The notes: generated from the sequence alone by a model not told the origin. Counted from the stretch's first letter, positions 48,048-57,082 are shown. The stretch: 64,000 nt of DNA from Pseudomonas brassicacearum subsp. brassicacearum (GCF_008801605.1 NZ_VZPJ01000001.1:1215704-1279703); one strand, 5' to 3'. Made by a program: numbers and translations.

Positions 48048-48971
48048 TCAGTCGAGCATCAGCCGCTGGCGCACCACATCGACCAGCTTGTCCGGCTGGA
48101 ATTTGGAGAGGAAGTTGTCGCAACCGACCTTCTTGACCATCGAATCGTTGAAGCTGCCGGACAGCGAGGTGTGCAGTACGACATAGAGCCCACGCAAGCG
48201 CGGGTCGTTGCGGATTTCGGTGGTCAGGCGGTAGCCGTCCATTTCCGGCATTTCCGCGTCGGTGAAGATCATCAGCAATTTATCGGTCATCACCTCGCCG
48301 GTATCGGCCCAGGCCTTGAGCATGTTCAGGGCTTTGAGGCCGTCGCTGGCAATGTGCATTTTCACGCCCAGTTGCCCCAGGGTATCGCGCAGTTGCGAGA
48401 GCGCGACGTTGGAGTCGTCCACCAGCAACACTTCGCGACCACGGGCGCGCTCCAGCACCGGGTCTTCGAGCTTGTCCCGGGAGACCTTGGCGTTGTACGG
48501 AACGATTTCGGCCAGGACTTTTTCCACGTCGATGATTTCCACCAACTGATCGTCCACCTTGCTGATGGCCGTCAGGTAGTGCTCACGGCCAGCGCTGGTC
48601 GGCGGTGGCAGGATGGCTTCCCAGTTCATGTTGACGATGCGGTCGACGCCGCCCACCAAAAATGCCTGAACCGAGCGGTTGTATTCAGTCACGATAATGG
48701 TGCTGTTGGGGCCCGGCACCAGCGGACGCATGCCAATGGCCTGGGACAGGTCGATCACCGGCAACGTCTGGCCCCGCAGATTGACCACGCCGCACACGAA
48801 CGGGTGGCGCTGCGGCATCAGGGTCAGTTTCGGCAGTTGCAGGACTTCCTGGACCTTGAACACGTTAATGGCGAACAACTGTCGACCCGCCAGGCGGAAC
48901 ATGAGAATTTCCAGGCGATTCTCACCCACCAGTTGGGTTCGTTGATCTACTGTGTCGAGAATGCCGGCCAT
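48048..48971 (-). CDS. cheV: Chemotaxis coupling protein CheV (CheW-REC)
   Basis: A 307-residue protein joining a CheW-like coupling domain (about 20-165: QLFAINVFKVQEVLQLPKLT, CGVVNLRGQTLPVIDL) to a receiver domain (about 180-305: VLLVDDSNVALSQLRD, phospho-acceptor in IFTDAEMPEMDGY). CheV links chemoreceptors to CheA and damps signalling when phosphorylated. The ATG at 48971 has AGGAG 7 bases upstream. No other chemotaxis gene adjoins it, which is usual for Pseudomonas CheV paralogues. Confidence 0.93.
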   Translation of the reverse strand: MAGILDTVDQRTQLVGENRLEILMFRLAGRQLFAINVFKVQEVLQLPKLTLMPQRHPFVCGVVNLRGQTLPVIDLSQAIGMRPLVPGPNSTIIVTEYNRSVQAFLVGGVDRIVNMNWEAILPPPTSAGREHYLTAISKVDDQLVEIIDVEKVLAEIVPYNAKVSRDKLEDPVLERARGREVLLVDDSNVALSQLRDTLGQLGVKMHIASDGLKALNMLKAWADTGEVMTDKLLMIFTDAEMPEMDGYRLTTEIRNDPRLRGLYVVLHTSLSGSFNDSMVKKVGCDNFLSKFQPDKLVDVVRQRLMLD

Positions 48972-49453
48972 CGATGACTCCTGGGCTTGTTCGGATGAAT
49001 CCAATGAATGAGATATCGGCTGCACGAGCCGAATCTTGACCCCCGGATAAAATACAAGCGCGGGGCATTGATGTCACATTAACATCATGCTTTACTGGCT
49101 TCATGACTTCATCTGCAATTTTTCTCTGCCGCGCGACCCTGGTTTGCGTGCAAAGTTCCCCTGTCTAAGGGATTCCCCTAGGCACAATCAGGTCCAACCT
49201 GATATTCCCGTTATCCAATAGCCATTAATGTGACGCCATTCTCATTGCTGAACGGAGTCAGGCTTTTGTGCGCGACCACAGGACATCGGACCTCCAGCCT
49301 TTCGGCCGATCCCATCCGTGCAATTGTTTGCGAATTCACTTTCGCTAAACGGCAGGGAAGTGTCGCTGTGCGTCCGACCGCGGTCGACCTTGAGATCCAG
49401 CCGTTCGCCATAAGCGGTTTTCTTTCGCCTGACATGATGTTGTGGAGATAAGC
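48972..49453. other. Long intergenic region without recognisable gene
   Basis: This gap lies between the divergent cheV and the helical-protein gene and is less GC-rich than the flanking genes. It must contain the promoters of both. Short open frames on each strand around 49211-49555 and 49230-49451 overlap each other and have no ribosome site or recognisable product. I see no RNA gene or repeat. Confidence 0.5.
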
Positions 49454-49924
49454 ATGCCGAACGATCGTAGGAACTGGAGTCAGCGTCTTCCCGAGCTTCT
49501 GATCGAGGCCGAGACGCTGTTGGCCAAGTCGGAGGAATGCCTGAGCCATCTGCAATTGATCAACAACGACAAGGACGCCATCGATTGCATGCTCAGCACC
49601 TTGCTGAAACTGTCGAACAAGGCCAATGCCCTGGCGCTGGAAGCCGTTTCGGAGTTTTCACTGCATATTCATGGCTTGCTCAGTCACGCGCAAAACCACA
49701 TGGAGTTGCATGACCAGGCCTTGGACGCCCTGAAGGATTGCTTGACCCTGATGGCCTGGCAATTGGAACTGGTCGATCACACCACCGGCCAGTTGGGCCT
49801 GGACAGCAGCGAACAGACCTTGTTGATCGAGGCATTCGCTTTCCAGGTAGGCCAGAGCCCCGACCAGGCATCGGCAGCGTCACGTCCGCTGGCGTTGGTA
49901 CCCTACCCCCAGAAACAAGCCTGA
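49454..49924 (+). CDS. Conserved helical protein of unknown function
   Basis: I do not recognise this 156-residue protein. The ATG at 49454 has GGAGA 6 bases upstream. From about residue 15 to 135 it is almost entirely predicted helix (LIEAETLLAKSEECLSHLQL, MLSTLLKLSNKANALALEAV, SEFSLHIHGLLSHAQNHMEL) with no signal peptide or membrane segment. The His-containing helices could suggest a four-helix bundle like an HPt domain, but no HPt signature is present. It precedes a sensor/regulator pair after a 233-base gap. Function unknown. Confidence 0.75.
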   Translation: MPNDRRNWSQRLPELLIEAETLLAKSEECLSHLQLINNDKDAIDCMLSTLLKLSNKANALALEAVSEFSLHIHGLLSHAQNHMELHDQALDALKDCLTLMAWQLELVDHTTGQLGLDSSEQTLLIEAFAFQVGQSPDQASAASRPLALVPYPQKQA

Positions 49925-50157
49925 GACGATGATGCCGGCTCAGTGCCGCGTGCCTGGTACGTAGCGCTTACACCGCGCCATGCCGAGCGCGACCAACGAT
50001 AGGTGAAGTGGTACTATCTCGCGCGTCAGCCACTTCAAGACAGCGCCGTAAAAGCCGCCGACCGAAGCTGCCCTCGACCTGAAACGTTTACCCGACCGGG
50101 CCTGTCAGATGCGCTGACCGGCCAGCCCGCAGCGAACATTCATTGGCTCCATCCGCT

Positions 50158-51051
50158 ATGTACGCCAGCCTCAAGTCACTCATCACCTGGCCTCCCTCCC
50201 GAGAAAACGCCCGTCGCTTCACATTATTACTGTGCATTTGCTCGGCCGTCGGCTGCCTGCTGGCCTACCTGTTCGCCCCTACGGTGCCGTTGAGCCTGCT
50301 GGCACTGAATGTGGCGGCCATGACCTGTGTCTGGATCCACCATCGGTTGTCACGCAAATCCATCAAGTTCCAGCCCCAGGAACTGGCCGACCGGTTGCTT
50401 GAGGTCCAGGAAAACGAGCGTCATCGCCTCAGCCGCGAATTGCACGACGACATTGGCCAGTTGCTGACCGCGGCGAAACTGCAAGGCGAATGGCTCAAGC
50501 GGCGGATGCCGGAAGAATTGCAAGGCCAATGCACGCTACTCTGCGAGACCCTGGACGAAACCCTCAACAAGGTCCGCGACGTATCGGCGATCCTCAACCC
50601 CCGGCAACTGACCAGCCTCGGACTGGAGGCCAGCCTGCGGGCGCACCTGCTCAAGACGCTGGCCAATGCCCCGGTGAAGTGGAGCCTCGATTGCCAACAG
50701 CGCATGGCTGGCATCCCGGAGGAAATGTCGGTCGCGGTGTTCCGGATCACCCAGGAAGCGGTCACCAACATCTTGCGTCATGCCCGAGCGACGAATCTGC
50801 TGGTACGCTTGCAACGCCTGCCTGACGGCCTGACCCTGCTGATCAGCGACGATGGCCAGGGGTTTGTCCCGGCCACCCACCCCGCTCGCGAAGGTCAACG
50901 GGGCATGGCCGGCATGTCGGAGCGGGTCGAACAATTGGGCGGCACCCTCAAGGTCATCAGCGAGGCCGGAAAAGGCACGCACATCGAAGCACGCTTCCCC
51001 TGGGCACCGCGAGCCCTGGAACGAGCCAGTAAGAATAAGGTTTTCCTTTGA
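50158..51051 (+). CDS. NarX-type membrane histidine kinase (HisKA_3)
   Basis: A 297-residue kinase with only two membrane segments (about 21-41 and 44-61) and almost no periplasmic loop, so it probably senses within the membrane. The dimerisation/phospho-acceptor helix is ENERHRLSRELHDDIGQLL (His96) of the HisKA_3 type, followed by an ATPase domain with TQEAVTNILRHARA and SDDGQGF. It is paired with the NarL-type regulator that overlaps its stop codon by 4 bases. The signal is unknown. Confidence 0.88.
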   Translation: MYASLKSLITWPPSRENARRFTLLLCICSAVGCLLAYLFAPTVPLSLLALNVAAMTCVWIHHRLSRKSIKFQPQELADRLLEVQENERHRLSRELHDDIGQLLTAAKLQGEWLKRRMPEELQGQCTLLCETLDETLNKVRDVSAILNPRQLTSLGLEASLRAHLLKTLANAPVKWSLDCQQRMAGIPEEMSVAVFRITQEAVTNILRHARATNLLVRLQRLPDGLTLLISDDGQGFVPATHPAREGQRGMAGMSERVEQLGGTLKVISEAGKGTHIEARFPWAPRALERASKNKVFL

Positions 51052-51707
51052 TTTGTAATTTGCTTCTGGTAGATGACCACTCCCTGATCAGGGCCGGCGT
51101 ACGCGCGCTGGTCATGGATATCCCGGGCTATGCCGTCATTGGCGAAGCCAGTGATGGCACGCAATTGGTCGAACTGGTCGAACGGCTGAACCCCGATATC
51201 GTGCTGCTGGACATTTCCATGAAGGACACCTGCGGCCTGGACGCCTTGCAACAGCTCAAGCGGGCACGCCCCCACAGCAAGGTACTGATCCTGTCCATGC
51301 ATACGGATCCAGCGCTGATCATGCAGGCGCTGGAATCCGGCGCCCATGGCTACCTGCTCAAGGACACCACCGCCAATGAGCTGAAACACGCCTTGGAGGC
51401 GCTGCGCAACAACGAACGCTACCTGAGCCCGGCCATCGCCCATACCGTGATCAACCAGGCGCTGACCCGCGTCCAGAAGCATCAGTCGGACCCTGCCCGG
51501 GCCCATAACCTGACGGCACGCCAGCTGGAAATACTGCGGCTGATCGTGCGCGGCAAGTCCACCCGGGAAATAGCCAATGGCCTGAACCTGAGCATCAAGA
51601 CCGTGGAAACCCACCGGGCGCAAATCATGAAGCGCCTGCAGATCCATGACGTGGCCGGCCTTGTGCTGTTCGCGGTGCGCGAACAGATCATCAGCCTGGA
51701 CGATTGA
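51048..51707 (+). CDS. NarL/FixJ-family response regulator
   Basis: A 219-residue regulator. The receiver domain has the acidic pair in LLLVDDHSLIRAG, phospho-acceptor Asp55 (IVLLDISMKD) and Lys in YLLKDTTANEL. The LuxR-type helix-turn-helix is LTARQLEILRLIVRGKSTRE through NLSIKTVETHRAQIMKRL. The start is TTG, sharing TTGA with the kinase stop, with AAGG about 8 bases upstream; the receiver motif begins at residue 8, so a later start is not possible. It converges with the lipid kinase gene and the two overlap by 17 bases. Targets unknown. Confidence 0.9.
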   Translation: MICNLLLVDDHSLIRAGVRALVMDIPGYAVIGEASDGTQLVELVERLNPDIVLLDISMKDTCGLDALQQLKRARPHSKVLILSMHTDPALIMQALESGAHGYLLKDTTANELKHALEALRNNERYLSPAIAHTVINQALTRVQKHQSDPARAHNLTARQLEILRLIVRGKSTREIANGLNLSIKTVETHRAQIMKRLQIHDVAGLVLFAVREQIISLDD

Positions 51708-52608
51708 TCGCCGTCGCGCCGCCCAACAGCGGCGAATCGGGCGGCAGGTGCACGCGCAGCGCTTTCGGGTGGACAGTGAAGCACAGGGTGTCTACCTGCA
51801 ACGGCTCGCCATCGAGATTGATATCCAGGCCTTGCGCGACCTTGATCTCCACCCATGGCAAGCGCGCGCGGACAAACATGTTGTCGATGCCCAGGCCACC
51901 CGCCAGCAAGTCCTTCAACGTACTGACCACTTCCTGAGGCGCCGGCAAGATGCTGATGTCCAGCAACCCATCATTGGCCAACGCCTCCGGGCACAGCACG
52001 TGGCCCCCCCCTGCCTGCCGGCCATTGCCGATACCCAGCGCGAGCAAATCGCCCTGCCAGTGGAAATCGGGGCCTTGCAACTCACCGTAGGCGGCACTCA
52101 GCTCGCTGAATCGCGACAGGCCGGTGAACAGGTAGGCCGCACCTCCCAGGACTTTCTTCAGGTCCTCGGAGGTGTTCGCCGTCACCTGGCTGCCGAATCC
52201 GCCGGTGGCCATGTTCAGGAAAATCCGACCGCAGACTTCACCCACATCCACGACCTGCGGCGCAACGTCGAGCAAATCCAGGGCCTGCGCAGGCTCCAAC
52301 GGAACACCGGCCGCCCGGGCGAAATCGTTGGCAGTGCCCAGCGGCAGCAGTACCAGGCTGGCATCACTCGAATGGAGGACGATCGCTTCGGCGATATCAC
52401 GCAAGGTCCCATCACCGCCGCCGGCGATCAGTTGCGTATAACCGGCCTCCAGCGCCTCATCGACGCATCGTTGGGCATCACCCGCCTCCCAGGTCAACCG
52501 TACCGCCAGGTCCCAGCCCTGCTCGCGCTTGAGCATCACTGCCGCGCGAACCTCTTCGTTGAGCGCTTGCTTGCCATGCAAAATCAACAGCGCCTTGCCT
52601 TTGCTCAT
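51691..52608 (-). CDS. yegS: YegS-like lipid kinase
   Basis: A 305-residue member of the diacylglycerol/sphingosine kinase family. Catalytic motifs are LIAGGGDGTLRDIAEAI and LLPLGTANDFARA, with DINLDGEPLQ near the end. YegS of E. coli phosphorylates phosphatidylglycerol in vitro. The ATG at 52608 (MSKGKALLILHGK) has GGAGA 6 bases upstream; an ATG five codons earlier lacks one. Its 3' end overlaps the convergent response-regulator gene by 17 bases. Confidence 0.88.
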   Translation of the reverse strand: MSKGKALLILHGKQALNEEVRAAVMLKREQGWDLAVRLTWEAGDAQRCVDEALEAGYTQLIAGGGDGTLRDIAEAIVLHSSDASLVLLPLGTANDFARAAGVPLEPAQALDLLDVAPQVVDVGEVCGRIFLNMATGGFGSQVTANTSEDLKKVLGGAAYLFTGLSRFSELSAAYGELQGPDFHWQGDLLALGIGNGRQAGGGHVLCPEALANDGLLDISILPAPQEVVSTLKDLLAGGLGIDNMFVRARLPWVEIKVAQGLDINLDGEPLQVDTLCFTVHPKALRVHLPPDSPLLGGATAINRPG

Positions 52609-53069
52609 CGTTGTCTCCGTCATTGGAAGGTTCAGGAAATGGGACCGCTCATTCGAGCGAAAAAGCCCGAAACATCTCAATTTATTAAAAAAGCAGGAAG
52701 GCTTGCCCCCGGGAGAAAACCCGCAGGGCAGCTCGTTCGACCGGGACGTCTTGATTCGAAGAGTTTTCTTACAAGATCTGGCGAATCAGCTCAATTGACC
52801 CTCTAGCGGTATTGAGACACCTTGGTCTTCTGTTTTGCTGGAACGCTAAAACCCTCATCAGACAAGGAAGCAATTACCCATGGATGGATACGTCACGGCC
52901 CGCTGGGGCCGGATCAGTCGTTCGAACAGTTATGGCCAAGGGGATGATCCGTCCCATGCATAACCGTGAATACAAGCTGTTGCCCCAGCAGCGCGCGCCC
53001 CTTGGAAGCGGGCGGGCCGATACTCAGAACGAATGCAAAAGTTGCAGTAATCCCGTTGGAGGAATTGAT
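52609..53069. other. Intergenic region before the small membrane-protein gene
   Basis: The gap holds the yegS promoter region on one side and possible upstream starts of the small protein on the other (ATG at 52884 with AAGGAAG upstream, and ATG at 52956). The residues these would add are low in family-like pattern. I see no repeat, RNA gene or terminator. Confidence 0.4.
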
Positions 53070-53264
53070 TTGGAACCGCGCGTCGTTGAACTGGAAACCC
53101 ACCTCAAATACATCCGCAAAGACATGGATGAAATTCGCACCGACGTAAAGGTGATCCGCCACAGGCTGGCCTATTCGGCTGGCGCTGCAGCGGTGGTGCT
53201 CGGCCTGCTGGGCTGGATTGCGAACAATCGATTCGATCAGGTGGTGATGCTGCTCACACGATGA
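53070..53264 (+). CDS. Small coiled-coil membrane protein of unknown function
   Basis: A 64-residue protein: an N-terminal charged helix (EPRVVELETHLKYIRKDMDE, then IRTDVKVIRHRL) that looks like a short coiled coil, followed by one membrane segment (SAGAAAVVLGLLGWIA). The layout resembles XhlA-type haemolysin-associated or phage-lysis accessory proteins, but there are no phage genes nearby. The start is TTG with a strong GGAGGAA 6 bases upstream. Earlier in-frame ATGs at 52884 and 52956 would make a longer protein and cannot be excluded. The start is the uncertain part; the C-terminal half is convincing. Confidence 0.6.
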   Translation: MEPRVVELETHLKYIRKDMDEIRTDVKVIRHRLAYSAGAAAVVLGLLGWIANNRFDQVVMLLTR

Positions 53265-53323
53265 AGGTGAGGCGCGTGAAGGCCCGAGGATCCGGCTCGG
53301 GCCGCAGAACACCTGCCACAGTG

Positions 53324-54550
53324 TTAGCCCAGGACTTCGCTCAAGGGAATGAAGCCCACTTCATCGCCCTCCACCAGCGTCCGTCCCTCGAGCACTTCGA
53401 CCAACCCTTCGGCCCAGGCGGCGCTGCGCAGGACACCCGAGCTTTGATTGCGGTAGATGATCGCTCGACCATTCTCCATGCGGCCTCGCAAGTATTCTCG
53501 TCGACTGCCTGCCTTCGGCCAGGCGAAACCGGCCGGCACCTTGAACTTGAGCGGCGCCACCGACAGAACGCCCTGGCGTCTTAACAGGTAGGGCCGCGCC
53601 AGCAGTGCGAAAGTCACAAGGGTCGAGGCAGGGTTTCCAGGCAGGCCTATGACCGGCACGCCACGGTAATGCCCGAACGTCAGCGGCTTACCCGGCTTGA
53701 TGGCGAGTTTCCATAGCGCCAGCTCGCCGTCCTCGCGCAAGGCGATGCCCAGGAAGTCCGCCTCCCCTACCGATACTCCACCGGTGGACAGGATCAGATC
53801 GACATCAGACAACTGTGCCAGGCGCTCGCGGGTGGCCGATAAATCGTCGGGCAGGATACCCGCGTCAATCACTTCACAACCCATGCGTTGCAGCCAGCCA
53901 CACAGCAGCACGCGGTTGCTGTTATAGATCTGGCCTGGGCCCAACGCCTGACCGGGTTCGACCAACTCATCCCCCGTGGACAGGACTGCGACGCGGACTT
54001 TGCGCACCACGTCCAGCGATGCACAGCCCAAGGAGGCCGCAAGCCCCAGCTCGATCGGCCCCAGGCGAGTACCGGCAGAGAGAACCTGCTCGCCGACGGT
54101 GGTTTCCTGCCCCTGGGGGCGAATGTTCTGTCCGCCGACCATGGACTCGGTAAACCGCACCCGCTGGTCGTCTTCAACCACGGCATTTTCCTGCATCTCG
54201 ACGCAATCGGCGCCAGCAGGGACTGGCGCCCCGGTGAAGATCCGCGCGCACGTGCCAACGGCCAGCGGCTCCGGGGCCTGCCCGGCAAAAATCCGCTGGC
54301 TGACCTTCAACGGCTCGCCGTTCCAGTCAGCCAGCCGCAAGGCATAACCGTCCATGGCGCTGTTGGGCCATGGCGGCAAATCAAGGGTCGACACCAGATC
54401 CTCGGCGAGCACTCGCCCTAGCGCCGCGGCCAAAGGCAAATGCTCGCGCTGGACGATCGGCGTGGCCGCGGCCATCTCGAGCAGTCGCTCCAACGCGACC
54501 TCAACAGCCATCAAGGCGCCGGCCTTGCCCGGTTTACCCGCGAGATTCAC
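53324..54550 (-). CDS. moeA: Molybdopterin molybdenumtransferase MoeA
   Basis: Inserts molybdate into adenylylated molybdopterin, the last step of molybdenum cofactor synthesis. The 408-residue protein has DLPPWPNSAMDGYALR near residue 60, the central MogA-like fold with LILSTGGVSVGEADFLG, and PVIGLPGNPASTLVTF before the C-terminal beta domain. The start is GTG at 54550, inside the last codons of moaB (17-base overlap), giving MNLAGKPGKAG; an ATG 13 codons later is the alternative. It is co-transcribed with moaB. The window's nasA product is one enzyme that would need this cofactor. Confidence 0.92.
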   Translation of the reverse strand: MNLAGKPGKAGALMAVEVALERLLEMAAATPIVQREHLPLAAALGRVLAEDLVSTLDLPPWPNSAMDGYALRLADWNGEPLKVSQRIFAGQAPEPLAVGTCARIFTGAPVPAGADCVEMQENAVVEDDQRVRFTESMVGGQNIRPQGQETTVGEQVLSAGTRLGPIELGLAASLGCASLDVVRKVRVAVLSTGDELVEPGQALGPGQIYNSNRVLLCGWLQRMGCEVIDAGILPDDLSATRERLAQLSDVDLILSTGGVSVGEADFLGIALREDGELALWKLAIKPGKPLTFGHYRGVPVIGLPGNPASTLVTFALLARPYLLRRQGVLSVAPLKFKVPAGFAWPKAGSRREYLRGRMENGRAIIYRNQSSGVLRSAAWAEGLVEVLEGRTLVEGDEVGFIPLSEVLG

Positions 54551-55073
54551 AAGGCGCTGCCTGTTTCAAATGAGCCACGAAGTTGCACGGCCGATGCCGC
54601 ACATCCAGTTGTTCGCCCAGGATGCCATCCCATCCGGTACGCACCGCGTTGGTCGAACCCGGCAGGCAACACACCAGCGTGCCATTGGCCAGGCCTGCCA
54701 GCGCGCGGGACTGCACGGTGGAAGTGCCGATGTCGGCCACGGATATCTGTCGGAACAACTCGCCAAAGCCATCGACCTGCTTGTCCAGCAGGCACGTGAC
54801 GGCTTCCGGCGTGCTGTCACGCCCCGTGAAGCCGGTGCCGCCGGTGATCAGCACCACCTGCACCACGTCCTCGGCAATCCAGGTCGCGACTTGCGCCCGG
54901 ATCTTGTACAAATCATCTTTGAGCAGGACCCGCTCCGCCAGGTTGTGGCCGGCCGCCGTGAGCCGATCGACGAAGAGCTGCCCGGACGTATCGGTTTCCA
55001 GGGTACGGGTATCACTGACAGTCAGTACCGCGATATTGAGCGGCACGAAAGGTACATCAGCCTTGGCTTTCAT
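54534..55073 (-). CDS. moaB: Molybdenum cofactor biosynthesis protein B
   Basis: A 179-residue MogA/MoaB-fold protein that adenylylates molybdopterin. Key motifs are LNIAVLTVSDTRTLETDTSG at the start, VLITGGTGFTGRDSTPEAV in the middle and CLPGSTNAVRTGWD. The ATG at 55073 starts MKAKADVPFVPLNIAV. It lies upstream of moeA with a 17-base overlap and is divergent from mobA across 78 bases, so the three cofactor genes form one compact locus. Confidence 0.93.
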   Translation of the reverse strand: MKAKADVPFVPLNIAVLTVSDTRTLETDTSGQLFVDRLTAAGHNLAERVLLKDDLYKIRAQVATWIAEDVVQVVLITGGTGFTGRDSTPEAVTCLLDKQVDGFGELFRQISVADIGTSTVQSRALAGLANGTLVCCLPGSTNAVRTGWDGILGEQLDVRHRPCNFVAHLKQAAPCESRG

Positions 55074-55151
55074 AGGCTAGTCCAGTTGTGAAGGAAACAG
55101 CCCGGTGTTATATCACAGCGCTTCATTTTTTCGCCCGTGCGGAGACACGCC

Positions 55152-55754
55152 ATGACCTCGAATACGTCACTGCCACCCTGCTCCATCCTGCTCCTGGCGG
55201 GCGGGCGCGGACAACGCATGGGCGGCCAGGACAAAGGCCTGGTGCCGTGGCAGGGCGAACCGCTGATTGCCCATCTGCATCGCCAGACCCGGGCCATGAG
55301 CGATGACCTGATCATCTCCTGCAACCGCAACCCGCAACATTATGCGATGTATGCCGATCAGTTGGTGCATGACGAGGAAGGCGACTTTCCCGGGCCACTG
55401 GCAGGTATCCGGGCAGGCCTCAAGGCTGCGAAGCATCCGTATTTGCTGGTGCTGCCGTGCGACGTACCGCAAATCGACTCGAGCCTGCTCGACAACATGC
55501 GCAAGACGGCCAGCCAGCACCCCGACAAGCCGCTGATGGTGCGGCACGGCGAGCATTGGGAGCCGCTGTTGTGTGTCATCCCGTTGTTCCTGGCATCAAG
55601 CTTCGAACAAGCCTGGCGCGAAGGCGAACGCAGCCCCGGTCGTATCATGCGCGCACTGCACGCGGTTGCATTGCAATGCCCTGCCGACGATCCGCGGCTG
55701 GCAAATCTGAACACCCCGGAACTGCTGGCCCAACACAAAGGCGTGTCAGATTGA
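55152..55754 (+). CDS. mobA: Molybdenum cofactor guanylyltransferase
   Basis: Attaches GMP to the molybdenum cofactor to make the MGD form used by the nitrate reductase family. The 200-residue protein has the nucleotidyltransferase start [20 protein letters not shown], the conserved [13 protein letters not shown] and the metal-binding LPCDVPQ. The ATG has GGAGA 7 bases upstream. It is divergent from moaB-moeA. NasA belongs to the MGD-dependent superfamily, which links this gene to the left end of the window. Confidence 0.93.
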   Translation: MTSNTSLPPCSILLLAGGRGQRMGGQDKGLVPWQGEPLIAHLHRQTRAMSDDLIISCNRNPQHYAMYADQLVHDEEGDFPGPLAGIRAGLKAAKHPYLLVLPCDVPQIDSSLLDNMRKTASQHPDKPLMVRHGEHWEPLLCVIPLFLASSFEQAWREGERSPGRIMRALHAVALQCPADDPRLANLNTPELLAQHKGVSD

Positions 55755-55829
55755 CACTAGCCAGGAACTTGCGCGCAATGTATACGTCTGAAGGTCAGTA
55801 ACTTGAAGAATCCATTTCGGAGAAACACC

Positions 55830-56051
55830 ATGACACAACGGACCCTCGCCACGTTCATGCTCGCTCTGGGCCTCGCCACCCTTGCCGGGTGCGCTTCGCC
55901 AACAGTGATCACCTTGAATGACGGTCGCGAAATCCAGGCCGTCGATACCCCACATTACGATGAAGAAAGCGGCTTCTACGAATTCGAGCAACTGGATGGC
56001 AAGCAGACTCGCGTGAACAAAGATCAGGTTCGTACCGTTAAGGATTTGTAA
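55830..56051 (+). CDS. YgdI/YgdR-type small lipoprotein (DUF903)
   Basis: A 73-residue lipoprotein. The signal peptide TQRTLATFMLALGLATLAGC ends in a lipobox with the acylated cysteine (LAGC), and the mature part has an SH3-like DUF903 pattern: TVITLNDGREIQAVDTP, FYEFEQLDGKQTRVNKDQV. The ATG at 55830 has GGAGA 7 bases upstream. Proteins of this family are abundant, but their role is unknown. A strong terminator follows 33 bases after the stop. Confidence 0.9.
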   Translation: MTQRTLATFMLALGLATLAGCASPTVITLNDGREIQAVDTPHYDEESGFYEFEQLDGKQTRVNKDQVRTVKDL

Positions 56052-56084
56052 TCTGTAACGCTGCTGCCCTAAGTCGCTAGAAAA

Positions 56085-56121
56085 AACGGCGCTTCCTGAA
56101 GAGGGGAGCGCCGTTTTTTTT
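56085..56121. terminator. Rho-independent terminator of the lipoprotein gene
   Basis: AACGGCGCT and AGCGCCGTT form a 9-bp stem around a 13-base loop, followed by a long T run on the plus strand and preceded by A on the other, so it may serve both converging genes. Confidence 0.9.
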
Positions 56122-56138
56122 GGGGCTTGGTTTTGGGC

Positions 56139-56169
56139 GTATATCCGCTTTTTTTGGTAACGGATATAC
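56139..56169. repeat. Inverted repeat related to the 3.9-kb dispersed element
   Basis: GTATATCCG and CGGATATAC flank a T-rich 13-base loop. The order ATATCC, 9 bases, GGTAACGG matches the minus strand around 3911-3930 (ATATCC, 8 bases, GGTAACGG), suggesting a remnant of the same repeat family. Confidence 0.5.
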
Positions 56170-56191
56170 ACACCATACCCCGAACAAAAAA

Positions 56192-57082
56192 CTACCACCG
56201 CAACACAATATCACTCTCGAACACCCGGTCCTGAGCAGTAACCGGATCAACAAAACGCAACCCTTGAGCCAGCAGCTTCAAAGGATTCGAGTAATCATCC
56301 TCAACATCCCGAAGCACATCAGGATAAAACGGATCATTGCAGATCCCCGCCCCAAGGGCATTCATGTGAACCCGCAACTGATGCTTCTTACCCGTAACCG
56401 GATACAAGCCATAGCGCCAAAACTCGCCGTTCCTTTCCAGCACTTCGATGGCCGTTTCGGTATTGGGCTCGCCCGGCCCTTCCTGCATTCGGAAGAACGG
56501 TTCGCCATCGATCATCCGGCTTTTATGCACCCGCGGAAAGGTCAGCCCGGGCAACGCGCGGGCAATGGCCTGGTAGCGTTTTTCGATCTGCCGCGTCGGG
56601 AATAACGACTGATACGCCGAGCGGGTGTTCGGGTTGGCCGAGAACAACACCAGCCCGGCCGTGTGCCGGTCGATGCGGTGCAGGGGCACCAGATGAGGAT
56701 TGTCCAGCCGCCGGATCAGCCGTCGCAACAAGGTTTGCTCGACGTATTCGCCCGCCGGGGTGACAGGCAGAAAATGCGGTTTGTCTGCCACCACCAGGTG
56801 CTCGTCGGCATACAGGATCGACTCCACCACCGGGATCGGCTTCTCATCGGGCACTTCACGGAAATAGTGGATGCGCAGGCCCTCACGGTAGGGCAAGTCG
56901 ACCTGGATGGCCTTGCCCTCCCCGTCCAATACCCGGCCCCGAGCGATCCGGTCCAGCCACTGTTCGCGACTGATGGCACTGAAATGCTCACACAGGCACT
57001 CCAGCACCGTCTGCCAGGAACCGGGCGGCAGGTACAGCGTACTGGCCTGATGATGAGCGGCGGAAAACGATGAACCGGACAT
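56192..57082 (-). CDS. RluA-family RNA pseudouridine synthase
   Basis: A 296-residue pseudouridine synthase. The catalytic motif is LVPLHRIDRHTAGLVLFS (Asp in RIDR), with LPVTPAGEYVEQTLLRRL before it and YPVTGKKHQLRVHMNALG after it, all typical of the RluA family. An N-terminal region of about 90 residues is not the classic S4 domain. The ATG is at 57082. It converges with the lipoprotein gene. The RNA target (rRNA or tRNA) cannot be told from sequence. Confidence 0.88.
   Translation of the reverse strand: MSGSSFSAAHHQASTLYLPPGSWQTVLECLCEHFSAISREQWLDRIARGRVLDGEGKAIQVDLPYREGLRIHYFREVPDEKPIPVVESILYADEHLVVADKPHFLPVTPAGEYVEQTLLRRLIRRLDNPHLVPLHRIDRHTAGLVLFSANPNTRSAYQSLFPTRQIEKRYQAIARALPGLTFPRVHKSRMIDGEPFFRMQEGPGEPNTETAIEVLERNGEFWRYGLYPVTGKKHQLRVHMNALGAGICNDPFYPDVLRDVEDDYSNPLKLLAQGLRFVDPVTAQDRVFESDIVLRW

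Noticed and set aside
49211..49555. Small gene on the minus strand upstream of the helical protein
   Set aside because: It overlaps the start of the plus-strand gene, has no ribosome site or recognisable pattern, and another open frame lies on the opposite strand.
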